Positions 7,255 to 16,046 of a stretch of DNA of 64,000 nucleotides are shown here, piece after piece. Origin of the DNA: Chloroflexota bacterium (GTDB lineage Bacteria > Chloroflexota > Dehalococcoidia > Bin125); the NCBI GenBank assembly GCA_028875225.1, contig JAPPFB010000003.1, forward strand, positions 83,254 to 147,253, read 5' to 3'. The notes beneath the pieces are model-generated. The model saw only the letters and a list, made by a program, of their open reading frames with translations. It was not told the origin of the DNA and searched no databases. A program made the translations under genes and the position numbers. Each line of letters opens with the position of its first letter. The stretch's first letter is position 1.

Positions 7255-9663
7255 ATGGGCGAGCAAGACAGGTCGCCAACGCTCGAGACCCAGGCTCTCA
7301 GGGAGCGCCTCTCGAAGCTGAGCGAAGCCAGTTTGCGCATCAACGAAAGCCTCGAGCTCAGCGTCGTCCTGCAAGAGACCATCGACGAAGCACGGCGCCT
7401 GACCGATGCCCGTTACGGCGTGATTGCCACGATGAGTGAGAGCGGCAGTCTCGATGGGCTTCTCACGTCCGGGACGACCGAGGCAGAGCACAACGAGCTC
7501 GTTGAACTGCCGGACGGAATGAGGATCTTCGAGCACTTCAGCCGCCTCGAAGGACCATTGCGGGTGGAGAGCTACTGCGATTACGCAGAGACGGTCGGAT
7601 TGGACGGCCAACTTCCCATGACCGTGTACTCCGGTCTGGCCGCGCCAATCCGACATTGCGCAGAACTGGTAGGAATCGTCTGGCTGGGCCATGACCAGGC
7701 TGACCAGACGTTCAGCGACGAGGACGCCGAAACGTTGGTCATGTTTGTCTCGCAGGCGGCTCTGGTCATCGTCAACGCCCGGCGGCACCGCGACGTCCAG
7801 CGGGCGCGGGGTGATCTGGAGACCCTGGTCAATACGGCCCCGGTCGGCGTCGTCGTCCTCGAAGCCAACACAGGGGCCCTGGTGTCTGTCAACCAGGAAG
7901 CGAGGAGGCTCGTTGACATCCTCAGCCCCGGTCACTCGCCGGCCGAACTGCTGACCATGTTGACGCTGCATCGCGCGGACGGTCGCGAGTCGTCTCTGGA
8001 TGAGTGTCCCCTGGTAGACGTCCTCCAGACAGGCAAGACGATACGCGGAGAAGAGATCACGCTGACGACGCCGGGCAATCGCGAGCTCACAACCCTGATC
8101 AACGCCACTCCGATCCGGATCGAGAACGGAGATGTCGAGAAGTACGTCATCACCGTGCAGGACATGACGCCGATGCTGGAGTTGGAGCGCCTGCGGGCCG
8201 AGTTTCTCGCCATGGTCAGCCACGAACTCCGCGCTCCGTTGACCTCGGTCAAGGGCTCGATCACCACGCTCCTGAACCCCTCCAGTCCTCTCAATCCGGC
8301 CGAGATTCTCCAGTTCCACCGGATCATCGACTCCCAGACCGACCAGATGCGGGAGTTGATCGCCGACTTGCTTGATGTGGCGCGGATCGACACCGGGACC
8401 CTCAGCGTCGCTCCTGAATCCACGGATCTCGCGACCCTGATCGGCGAAGCCAGGGAGGCCTTCCAGAGTGGAGGCGGTCGGCACACTCTGCTGATCGATC
8501 TCGAACCAGAGCTTCCTCTGGTCATGGCCGACCGGCTGCGCATGGTGCAGGTCTTGAACAACCTGTTGTTCAATGCGGCCAGACACTCTCAGGAGACATC
8601 TCCGATCAGGGTGTTGGTTGAGCGAGGGGAGATCCAGGTCACGGTTGCGGTGGCCGATGAGGGGAGCGGCGTGCCCGGCGACCAGCTACCGAGCCTGTTC
8701 CGAAAATTCTCAGGCATTACCACCGAGGAACGGGAGCGCGACGTGGCCCGGTCGGGCCTGGGGCTGGCCATCTGCAAGGGCATTGTCGAGGCGCACGGCG
8801 GCCGGATCTGGGCGGAGAGCGACGGACCTGGCACCGGCGCCCGGTTCTCCTTCACGATCCCCACTGTGGGAACGCCGGAGGCGACCTCCCGCGCCCGTCC
8901 CATCCAGCCAACCATTGCCTCCGAGCGACCCAAGGATCAGGAACGGTTTCGCGTGCTCGCGGTGGACGACGACCCCGCGGCGCTCCGTTACATCCGCTCG
9001 ACTCTCATCCAATCCGGCTACGAGCCGATTGTGACGACCGACCCTCAGCATGCGCTCCCTCTCATGAGAGACGAACGCCCGCACCTGGCATTGCTCGACT
9101 TGCGCCTCCCGGGCACCGACGGCATCGAGTTGATGGCTGAAATCAGCGCAATGGCGGACATTCCTGTCATCTTCATCTCGGCCTACGGACAGGACGACCT
9201 GATCGCCCGCGCCTTCGAAGAGGGAGCTGAGGACTACGTCGTGAAGCCTTTCTCGGCGACGGAACTCGGCGCGCGGATCGGGGCGGCCCTGCGCAGACGA
9301 GCGGGATCTGAGCCTGAGGAACCGTACGTGAAGGGCGATCTTGTCATCGACTTCAACGAACGCCGGGTTGTCCTTGCCGGTCAGTCGGTCTCTCTGACTC
9401 CCATGGAGCACGGGACTCTGGTCGAGCTCGCGTCGAACGCCGGGCGCGCGGTGACCCATGAACAACTCCTGCGTCGAGTGTGGGGTCTGCAGGCGGGCGA
9501 CGATGTTCGGCCCATGCGCACGGCGATCAACAGTATCCGACGCAAACTTGGCGACGAAGCCTCCAATCCGACCTACATCTTCACGGAAGCCCGCGTCGGC
9601 TACCGGATGGCCAAACCTCAGCCATCGGATGGGCGCGAGAACAGGACGGACGACATGTCGTAG
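7255..9663 (+). CDS. Hybrid signalling protein: GAF-PAS-histidine kinase-receiver-winged helix
   Basis: An 802-residue soluble protein with a whole phosphorelay in one chain. In order: a GAF domain (about 20-190); a PAS domain (about 195-310); a HisKA domain with the phospho-histidine in MVSHELRAPL; and a GHKL ATPase (NNLLFNAARHS, VADEGSGVPG, GLGLAICKGI). These are followed by a receiver domain (VLAVDDDP; acceptor Asp in LALLDLRLPGTDG; lysine in YVVKPF). At the C-terminus is an OmpR-type winged helix (LTPMEHGTLVELASNAGRAVT). The kinase can therefore act directly as a transcription factor. The ATG at 7255 is preferred over an upstream in-frame TTG at 7213. No transmembrane segment is present, so the signal is cytoplasmic or diffusible. 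Confidence 0.92.
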   Translation: MGEQDRSPTLETQALRERLSKLSEASLRINESLELSVVLQETIDEARRLTDARYGVIATMSESGSLDGLLTSGTTEAEHNELVELPDGMRIFEHFSRLEGPLRVESYCDYAETVGLDGQLPMTVYSGLAAPIRHCAELVGIVWLGHDQADQTFSDEDAETLVMFVSQAALVIVNARRHRDVQRARGDLETLVNTAPVGVVVLEANTGALVSVNQEARRLVDILSPGHSPAELLTMLTLHRADGRESSLDECPLVDVLQTGKTIRGEEITLTTPGNRELTTLINATPIRIENGDVEKYVITVQDMTPMLELERLRAEFLAMVSHELRAPLTSVKGSITTLLNPSSPLNPAEILQFHRIIDSQTDQMRELIADLLDVARIDTGTLSVAPESTDLATLIGEAREAFQSGGGRHTLLIDLEPELPLVMADRLRMVQVLNNLLFNAARHSQETSPIRVLVERGEIQVTVAVADEGSGVPGDQLPSLFRKFSGITTEERERDVARSGLGLAICKGIVEAHGGRIWAESDGPGTGARFSFTIPTVGTPEATSRARPIQPTIASERPKDQERFRVLAVDDDPAALRYIRSTLIQSGYEPIVTTDPQHALPLMRDERPHLALLDLRLPGTDGIELMAEISAMADIPVIFISAYGQDDLIARAFEEGAEDYVVKPFSATELGARIGAALRRRAGSEPEEPYVKGDLVIDFNERRVVLAGQSVSLTPMEHGTLVELASNAGRAVTHEQLLRRVWGLQAGDDVRPMRTAINSIRRKLGDEASNPTYIFTEARVGYRMAKPQPSDGRENRTDDMS

Positions 9664-9793
9664 CTCGACCCCTGTGGTTTCGCGACCTGGGCAGTATTCG
9701 CGGCGCCAGCTGTCGAGACTGAATGCGCGTACGTCACCTTAGGAGCCTCTCTGAGGCGCGAACCAGGACGGAGTACCAGGAAGGAGTACTGAA

Positions 9794-10426
9794 ATGGGAC
9801 AACTGGCAGAAGCAATCAGCGCCCGGCTGCAGCAGGGCCGGCAGGAGCGGGATGCCCAGGCCGGCGGAGTGGAACGGGAACCCGACGTGCTCGTCGGCAC
9901 CATAGGCTTTGTCGCCGGCGCCGATCATTGCATCGCGTTCAACGAGGACGATGCGGCGGAGATCGAGCAAGCGGACGTGCCGATCTGGGGGATCCGGTTC
10001 ACGGTGTTGACTACCGACCGGGTCGCGATGGCGAAGGCGCGGGGCGCGTCGTACGCGTCCTGCACGATCGACGAAGCGCAGGCCGACGCTGCGCTCGACC
10101 CGGAGTTCGACATTGTCGTGCGATTGTTGGACACCGACATGGATGAAGCCACCCTGCGCGCGTTGGCCCGATTCGGGCCCACCGCCCTCGCCCCGGCGCC
10201 ACAGTTTCCGCTGAGCTTGCGGGATGGCGCGAATATGCAGCGACTGCAAATGTTGACGGGCATTCCGCTGGCGATTCTCTGTCCCATCGATGTGTCTGCC
10301 AGCGACCTCGAGATCCTGAGAAATGCCGGCCTGGGTTGCATGCTCCTTGCTCGTGGGGCGACCTCGGAGGACGTTGCGGCGGTCAAGCAGAAGATCGCCC
10401 GGCTGCCTGCGCGCGCGGTGGAGTGA
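9794..10426 (+). CDS. Hypothetical protein (210 aa)
   Basis: A 210-residue soluble protein with a good AAGGAG site 9 bases before the ATG. Alternating hydrophobic strands (VLVGTIGFVAG, DIVVRLLDT, PLAILCPIDV, GLGCMLLARG) and helices suggest an alpha/beta fold, perhaps barrel-like. No catalytic motif is recognised. It lies between the hybrid kinase and the SulP transporter on the same strand, with gaps of 130 and about 180 bases. It may form a unit with them. Confidence 0.65.
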   Translation: MGQLAEAISARLQQGRQERDAQAGGVEREPDVLVGTIGFVAGADHCIAFNEDDAAEIEQADVPIWGIRFTVLTTDRVAMAKARGASYASCTIDEAQADAALDPEFDIVVRLLDTDMDEATLRALARFGPTALAPAPQFPLSLRDGANMQRLQMLTGIPLAILCPIDVSASDLEILRNAGLGCMLLARGATSEDVAAVKQKIARLPARAVE

Positions 10427-10608
10427 CTTCAGGACGTCCGAGCTCCTTGCCGAGCCAATGACCTGTCCAAACGCAGGTCCGGGAGCAACTTGCGATCACG
10501 TTTCTCAACACGTTCCTCAGTTTTCAACGACCGACCTATGGCATCGACGACCTGCGGGGAGACCTGCTCGGCGGAATCACCGCCGGCGTCGTCTCCCTGC
10601 CGATCGCC

Positions 10609-12150
10609 ATGGGCTACGGCATTCTCTCCGGTCTCGGGCCCGCTGCGGGACTCTACGGCGCCTTTGCGACGGCGCTGATCTCCGCCGTTGTTGGCGGCGC
10701 CAGAGGTGTGATCGCCGGGCCCAACGTGATCGTCGCGATGATCGTCGCCGTGGTCGTGACCGACTACGCGTCCAGCCTGGCGGAGGCCGCCACCGTCGGC
10801 ATCATGGCCGGCGCGATCCAGCTCGTCTTCGCTGCACTCCGGCTCGGTCGCTATGTCACCTACGTCCCGCAATCCCTGATCTCGGGGTTCTTCACCGCGT
10901 TCGGCATCCTCGTCATCGCCAGCCAGGTGTTTCCCGCGCTGGGCGTGGCCACCGGCGGGGTGGGGCTGATCGACAACCTCCGAGCGTTGCCGGACGCGAT
11001 CCGCAACCTGAATGTCGACGCACTGAGCCTGGCGCTGCTCTGCCTGGTCCTCGGCGCGCTCTGGCGCGGACGCCTGTCGAGGTTGCTGCCCGGTTCGTTC
11101 GTCGTGCTGCTGGTCGGCACCGCCGTTGGCGCGCTGTGGCTCGATTCGGCGCCCGTCGTCAGTGAGGTTCTGCTCGGTTTGCCGGACATCAGTCTGTCCG
11201 CCCTCTCCGCCGGCTTTGTGGTGCGAGCGATCGAACCCGCGTTCATGCTCGCCCTGCTCAGCTCGATCTCGATCCTCGTCGTCTCACTGAACATGGACGT
11301 GATCACCGGGACCCAGCATCATTCGAACCGGACCCTGTTCGGTCTCGGACTGGGCAACGTGATCGCGGCGACGTTCGGGGGACTGTCGGGCGCAGCCAGT
11401 TCCGCCACCTTCGTCAATATCTTCAGCGGCGGGCGCACCGTCGTCGCGGGATTGACCGTGGCTGGATTCCTGCTCGCCGTCATCGTCTTCCTGGGACCGC
11501 TGGTGGAACACATTCCGCTCGCCGTCCTGGCCGCCATCCTGATTGCGGCCGGCTGGAGCCTGATCGACTGGCGGTTCATGCTCCGGCTGCACCGGATTCC
11601 TGCGTCCTTCTCAATCGTGCTCGTGGTGACGGTCATCCTCTCTGTGTTGACGACCCTGGCCGCGGCACTCGTGATCGGCCTGGTCGTGGCCTGGTTGCTC
11701 AATGCGCGCCGACTCGAAGCGCTCGAGATGCGCTCCCTGGCATCGGTCCCCTTGCTCGATGCGAGCGTACTCAACCAGGACGAGATGGTGGACGACGATC
11801 GCTTCAGCGCGAGGAGCGGGCTGGTCGTCCTGCCCGACCGGGTGACCATGGCCTCGGCTCGTCAGATTGGCCGCGTGCTGCGCGCCGACCTGAGCCAGCA
11901 CCGGGCGATCATCTTCGAGATGTCCAGAATCCGGTTCCTGGACGACTCGGCCGCCGTGACGATCAGCGATCTGATCCACGTCGCCCGGTCGCAGGGAGCC
12001 AGACGGGTGCTCATCTCCGGCATGCCCGAAGACGTGGGCAGGCGGATCCACTCCATGGCCCTGCTCGACGACGTGCCCGAAGAAGACTTCGCGACCGACC
12101 TGGACGAGGCCAAACAGAAACTCCGCCAGACGCTGCTCAACCTGATCTGA
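10609..12150 (+). CDS. SulP-family anion transporter with STAS domain
   Basis: A SulP (SLC26-type) inner-membrane transporter. The core has about ten hydrophobic segments, including the family pattern MGYGILSGLGPAAGLYGAF near the start. A cytoplasmic STAS domain follows (about the last 110 residues; FEMSRIRFLDDSAAVTISDL). Likely substrates are sulphate, bicarbonate or other small anions. The first ATG (10609) lies inside conserved sequence. The same frame stays open upstream to a TGA at 10459-10461 and encodes the expected preceding residues (DLLGGITAGVVSLPIA). That upstream part contains no ATG, GTG or TTG in frame. The true start is therefore non-canonical or lost to a frameshift. Confidence 0.88.
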   Translation: MGYGILSGLGPAAGLYGAFATALISAVVGGARGVIAGPNVIVAMIVAVVVTDYASSLAEAATVGIMAGAIQLVFAALRLGRYVTYVPQSLISGFFTAFGILVIASQVFPALGVATGGVGLIDNLRALPDAIRNLNVDALSLALLCLVLGALWRGRLSRLLPGSFVVLLVGTAVGALWLDSAPVVSEVLLGLPDISLSALSAGFVVRAIEPAFMLALLSSISILVVSLNMDVITGTQHHSNRTLFGLGLGNVIAATFGGLSGAASSATFVNIFSGGRTVVAGLTVAGFLLAVIVFLGPLVEHIPLAVLAAILIAAGWSLIDWRFMLRLHRIPASFSIVLVVTVILSVLTTLAAALVIGLVVAWLLNARRLEALEMRSLASVPLLDASVLNQDEMVDDDRFSARSGLVVLPDRVTMASARQIGRVLRADLSQHRAIIFEMSRIRFLDDSAAVTISDLIHVARSQGARRVLISGMPEDVGRRIHSMALLDDVPEEDFATDLDEAKQKLRQTLLNLI

Positions 12151-12643
12151 CGCCCAACCCCGGCGAGCGTCTACCGCAGCCGGTGGGTCCTCTTCACAGC
12201 GTCCCAGTTCGCGCCAATCTCAATCTTGTCCAGTTTGGTGGGCCGTCGTGTACCGAACTGCGAACTTTCTTCTGGGAGATCGCGCTGTAGGCGTCCGCTC
12301 AGAACTTCATGAGCGCACCAGTCCCCCCTGAGTTCGAGTCCCCTTACCTGGACCAAGTCGATAGCAACTGGCACAGGTGCAGAGGAAATCTCACCAGCTC
12401 ATCTATCGAATCGGCAAGGCGGGTTTGATGAAATCCTCTCAAGCATCAGCGGCGTGCCCAAGTCGTCCTACCCCCGGAGACCCTCCTCGACGCTCCTCCG
12501 GCTCAGCAGGCCGCCTCGCGTTCGGGACTGATGCCGACCCGGTCTGCTGCTCCGGGTGCATAAGATTGGATCTAGTCCGAGCGCGCGAGCGCAACGACTG
12601 CATAGTAATCAAGTGAAGATGTGGGACCGCCCAGTCAATCGAG
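12151..12643. other. Intergenic region at the left border of the defence island
   Basis: About 490 bases after the SulP gene with no convincing coding sequence. It contains a divergent minus-orientation copy of the interspersed repeat (12195-12242). Composition becomes less GC-biased from here rightwards. Confidence 0.5.
12195..12242 (-). repeat. Divergent copy of the ~58-bp interspersed repeat
   Basis: Read on the minus strand it begins GGCCCACCAAACTGGACAAG and ends with GACGCTGTGAAG. The left 12 bases match island copies such as 17836-17894. The ACTGGACAA core matches the copy at 5572-5622. It marks the edge between ordinary chromosomal genes and the defence island. Confidence 0.5.
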
Positions 12644-13429
12644 GTGCGCGTGGAATCAATGGAATCCGTCCAGGCAATCTTGCGTCAACGCGGCGACGTG
12701 AATCTTTCCGGGCTGCTCGAGAGCGCGCACGTGGAGTTCGAGGGCACCGGTCAGTTCGGCAGTCTCCGGTACTCGGACCTGACCACTGCGGAAATCTACG
12801 CGCCGTTCGCCGACTACGAAGCACTCCGATCGCTCCCTCCCGCCGAATGCGACCGGATTCTGGAGGCGATGCTCGAGCTCTGGCCGCCCCGAGATCACGG
12901 GATGGAGCTCAACGAAGTCGTCTTTCGAGTCGACCGAGGTTCTCTCGACTCATGGGCGGGGACCGTTGCTTTCGAAGGTCCGACTGGATGGGCGCTGGTT
13001 GACAGGCAGATGCAGGGCGTACGACGCAAGCTCGCGTCGGCTGCAACCGAGGAGGACTTCCAGGCAGTGGGCCTGGTTTGCCGGGAGACGCTCATTTCCG
13101 TCGCGCAGGCGGCTTTTGATCCAGAACTCCACACCGCGTCTGACGTCCGCCGGATCAGCGACACGGATACCAAGGGCATGCTCGACGCCTATCTCTCAGT
13201 CGCCCTTCGGGGAAGATCGAGCGAAGCGGCGAGAAAGTACGCGAAAGCAGCCGTTGACCTGGCGAACGGGCTGCAGCACCGTCGCAGCGCGATGTTCCGA
13301 GAAGCAGCGATGTGCGCCGAGGCAACAGCATCGGTTGTGGGGTTCATCGCGGCGGCTGCCGGCCGTCGGAGCCCTGCGAGCAAGGAAGGCGGTTCGAAGA
13401 CTCGGGCCGGAAGCTCCGCCAACGGCTGA
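12644..13429 (+). CDS. Uncharacterised protein, possible defence-associated helical domain
   Basis: A 261-residue soluble protein with a GTG start; an in-frame ATG at 12659 is an alternative. The first 90 residues are acidic. The C-terminal half (about 145-245) is helical and rich in Ala (RKYAKAAVDLANGLQHRR, then EAAMCAEATASVVGFIAAAA). I have the impression of a conserved domain seen in other uncharacterised defence-neighbourhood proteins, but cannot name it. The canonical HEPN R-x(4-6)-H motif is not present. It is the first gene of the island and sits between two repeat copies. Function unknown. Confidence 0.65.
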   Translation: MRVESMESVQAILRQRGDVNLSGLLESAHVEFEGTGQFGSLRYSDLTTAEIYAPFADYEALRSLPPAECDRILEAMLELWPPRDHGMELNEVVFRVDRGSLDSWAGTVAFEGPTGWALVDRQMQGVRRKLASAATEEDFQAVGLVCRETLISVAQAAFDPELHTASDVRRISDTDTKGMLDAYLSVALRGRSSEAARKYAKAAVDLANGLQHRRSAMFREAAMCAEATASVVGFIAAAAGRRSPASKEGGSKTRAGSSANG

Positions 13430-13485
13430 ACCGGCATCACTGACTCATGCTGATAACCCACGCTCTCGGATCTGTGCCGCATGGC

Positions 13486-13543
13486 CTACCAAACTTCCCA
13501 AAAGCAAGAACCTTCGAGTTGACATTTCCCTTGCAGCTGTGAA
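13486..13543 (+). repeat. Interspersed ~58-bp repeat, copy 3
   Basis: It contains CCTACCAAACTTCCCAAAAG, then CAAGAACCTTCGAGTTGAC, then ATTTCCCTTGCAGCTGTGA. It is a near-consensus copy located between the helical protein gene and the Gabija pair. Confidence 0.85.
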
Positions 13544-14297
13544 CCGCGCTCCACATTTCAGCGGTCGTGGAATGCATCAAGAGTTCTGTCGATGCGGTTC
13601 CAAGGGCTAAGCAGAAGGAACCGCTCGCTGATCTGGGCGGCGGGCTATTGAGAGAGGTGCCCGACACGAGTGGTGGCACCGCACGTCGTTCGGATGCTAG
13701 ACGAAGTTGGGCCTGCATCGGGCGCAGTCAAGGGCTCCGGCCTTAGGTCATCAGAAACTTCACGTGAGCAACTCCAGTGGCACGCGGCATTCCGTGTGGC
13801 AACCGGCCCCACGCCCGATCTAAGGCCAGCGGCGCTCAGCACTACATCGACTCCAAGGTCTCCCAGGTCGTGCGTCCGCATACGTCCATGGTCGTGCGCC
13901 AAGGTCAGGGTGGTGCAAGCTCGTGCCTAGCATGCTCGTCTCAAGGTGACTGTCGCCTCGCACGGCGGCAACTCTCCCGACGGAGTTCGTGAACGGCCTG
14001 CTGCTCTGTGGCAGCGGGCACTTCGAGCATTCGAGTTGGCCATCGTGCCGCAGACTGGAACAGCTCGAGAGGAGACCGCCATTCCTTGGTCAGCTCGACT
14101 CTCGCAGGGAAAGCGGAATGAGGATCCGTTGCCGCCCTATTGCTTGCATCTTGCGTCGTCTGCATCGAGTGTGGAGTCTGGAAGGCACAGCCTCCACGGA
14201 CCGACGCGCTAGCGTCTTTGCGGGAAGAAGCAAGGAGCGGACAGCGCGGAGACGATGCTGCTAAGGCCGAGCGATATCCGCGAGAACAGGAGTCAGA
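13544..14297. other. Non-coding stretch upstream of the Gabija pair
   Basis: About 750 bases with only short, overlapping frames in several registers and no ribosome-binding context. No gene or RNA is supported. It may contain the promoter of the downstream operon or decayed DNA. Confidence 0.45.
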
Positions 14298-16046
14298 GTG
14301 CAGATCCGTCAGCTCGACATTAGGCACTTCCGCGGGTTTCGTTCACTCAGCGTCAAGCCTTCTGGTCATGTGCTCCTCATTGGTCAGCCGCGTGCCGGTC
14401 GTTCAGATGTCGTGGAGGCCTTGACCCGGGTCCTCGACCCTGACTCCACAAGAGTGACCCTTGTGGGGGACCTGGACTTTTTCAGCCGGGACACTTCAAT
14501 GCGCGCGGAGGTAGAAGTCGTCCTGGGTGATCTGGGCGCGGAGCTTGAACAGAGATTCTTCGACCAGATCGAGTTTTGGGACTCAGACAGTCACTGCCTA
14601 CTTGCCCCAACTGGTCCTGGCGAGCAGATCCCCGGAACTAGCGAGCCGGTGGTTCGTCTCTGCTACCGAGCTGAGTGGCAAGAGGAAGAGCATGCCGCCG
14701 ATCATTGGGTGGACTTCCCGAAGTTCTCAGTTCCGGAAACTGGCGACTTCGCCAGGGTCTCGCGTACGAACCGTGCTGCGTTGCCCTTTGAGCGAATAGG
14801 CTCGTCCGGCAACCCACTCCGGTTGAATCCAAGGTCTGCATTTCGGAACGTTCTATCACTGGTAGAAGGGGACGACTTCCCTGAGACCTTGGAGGCAGTA
14901 ATCGAGGACATTCGCACCGCGTCAGATCATCTCACCGATAGCTCTCAAGTGCAGGCAGCTCTGCTCGAAGTTTTCCGCGATGTCGCGCTCCCGCTGCGTT
15001 TAGGTGACCGACCGCCGAGCGACCACGTCAGTTTCGTTCCCGACGACGGTTCAATGGCCTCACTTCTCCGTTCCTTCAGCTCCAACGTTGATTTGGGCGA
15101 CGAGGTTGGACAGTTGCCTTTGAGTCGGCATGGATCGACGACTCAAGCGCTCATTGCAACTGGTGAGGCACTGGCAGCGACCAAGAATGGTGTCGACCTC
15201 ATCGTCGTCGATGACTTCGGAGAGGGAATGGATGCTGCATCTGCAGGCTTCGCGGCACAGATGTTGCGAAAATCGACGAGTCAAGCCTGGGTTTCGACGA
15301 GAAGAGCCTCCGTTGCGGAAGGATTTCGAGCCTCGGAGATCGTGCGGCTGACTAGGGCCGATGACTCACTGCGGACAGCCTTTCGGGGAACTGAACCGAC
15401 CAGCAAAGCCGAGCGCTTGGCAGCGCGCCACACGACGCTTCAGCTCTTGCCAGCGCTCGCAGCGCGGGCACTCATCATTGTTGAGGGACCTCACGATCAC
15501 GCCGCATATCAGGCACTGGCTGCGAAACTATACGAGGAGGAGGGAATCCACCCACCTGGAGCACATGGAGTGCACCTAATCCATGCCGGAGCAGCAGATT
15601 CATCCGGTGGTTCGGGGGCGATTCCCCGCCTAGCTGACGCTGCCAGAGCACTCGGATTCCGTGTGGCTTGTGTGATCGATTACGACGGAGAGGATGCACA
15701 AACACAGGAAGAGCTGCGCGCGAATCTCAATGCGGCTGATGCTGTCGTGCGGCTGCCGCATAGGGTGGCCATCGAACGTGCGCTGGTCAGCGGTGTACCA
15801 AGTACAACGCTACGAAACGTCCTTGTCGACTTGAATTCGGCATTTGGCTTGTCGATAGACGTTGCCGCGGCAACTGATCCAGACCTCGAGAAGTTAGCTG
15901 TGCGGATGCTGAAGTTGTCAGGAGGCCTTCACGCTCAGTTTGTCCAGGCCCTGCCATTCAGATGTTCCCCGGCGATTGCCCATCAAGTGCTGGAGAAAAG
16001 CCTCCTGGCCGCAATAGGTAGGTTGCAGGGACATCAGCAGTTATGA
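14298..16046 (+). CDS. gajA: Gabija protein GajA: OLD-family ATPase/TOPRIM nuclease
   Basis: A 582-residue protein, close to the usual GajA length. The N-terminal ABC-type ATPase begins IRQLDIRHFRGFRSLSV, as in OLD/RecF-like enzymes. Its P-loop is G29-QPRA-G34-R35-S36, with arginine in place of the usual lysine. A Walker B-like LIVVDDFGEGMD is present. The C-terminal TOPRIM nuclease has E396 (IIVEGPHD) and the acidic pair D461 and D463 (VIDYDGED). In Gabija, GajA is a nucleotide-inhibited DNA nuclease assembled with GajB to degrade phage DNA. The GTG start follows CAGGAG. The gene overlaps the helicase gene by 4 bases (ATGA). The pairing of a class 2 OLD protein with a UvrD-like helicase is the basis of the call. 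Confidence 0.85.
   Translation: MQIRQLDIRHFRGFRSLSVKPSGHVLLIGQPRAGRSDVVEALTRVLDPDSTRVTLVGDLDFFSRDTSMRAEVEVVLGDLGAELEQRFFDQIEFWDSDSHCLLAPTGPGEQIPGTSEPVVRLCYRAEWQEEEHAADHWVDFPKFSVPETGDFARVSRTNRAALPFERIGSSGNPLRLNPRSAFRNVLSLVEGDDFPETLEAVIEDIRTASDHLTDSSQVQAALLEVFRDVALPLRLGDRPPSDHVSFVPDDGSMASLLRSFSSNVDLGDEVGQLPLSRHGSTTQALIATGEALAATKNGVDLIVVDDFGEGMDAASAGFAAQMLRKSTSQAWVSTRRASVAEGFRASEIVRLTRADDSLRTAFRGTEPTSKAERLAARHTTLQLLPALAARALIIVEGPHDHAAYQALAAKLYEEEGIHPPGAHGVHLIHAGAADSSGGSGAIPRLADAARALGFRVACVIDYDGEDAQTQEELRANLNAADAVVRLPHRVAIERALVSGVPSTTLRNVLVDLNSAFGLSIDVAAATDPDLEKLAVRMLKLSGGLHAQFVQALPFRCSPAIAHQVLEKSLLAAIGRLQGHQQL

Noticed and set aside
7168..8586. 472-codon minus-strand frame
   Set aside because: Antisense shadow of the hybrid kinase; residue composition (Gln, Asp, His, Arg) is typical of an antisense frame.
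12318..12356. tRNA-like 3' end (GTTCGAGTCC followed by CCTGGACCA)
   Set aside because: No matching acceptor 5' strand, D-arm or anticodon arm could be found upstream.
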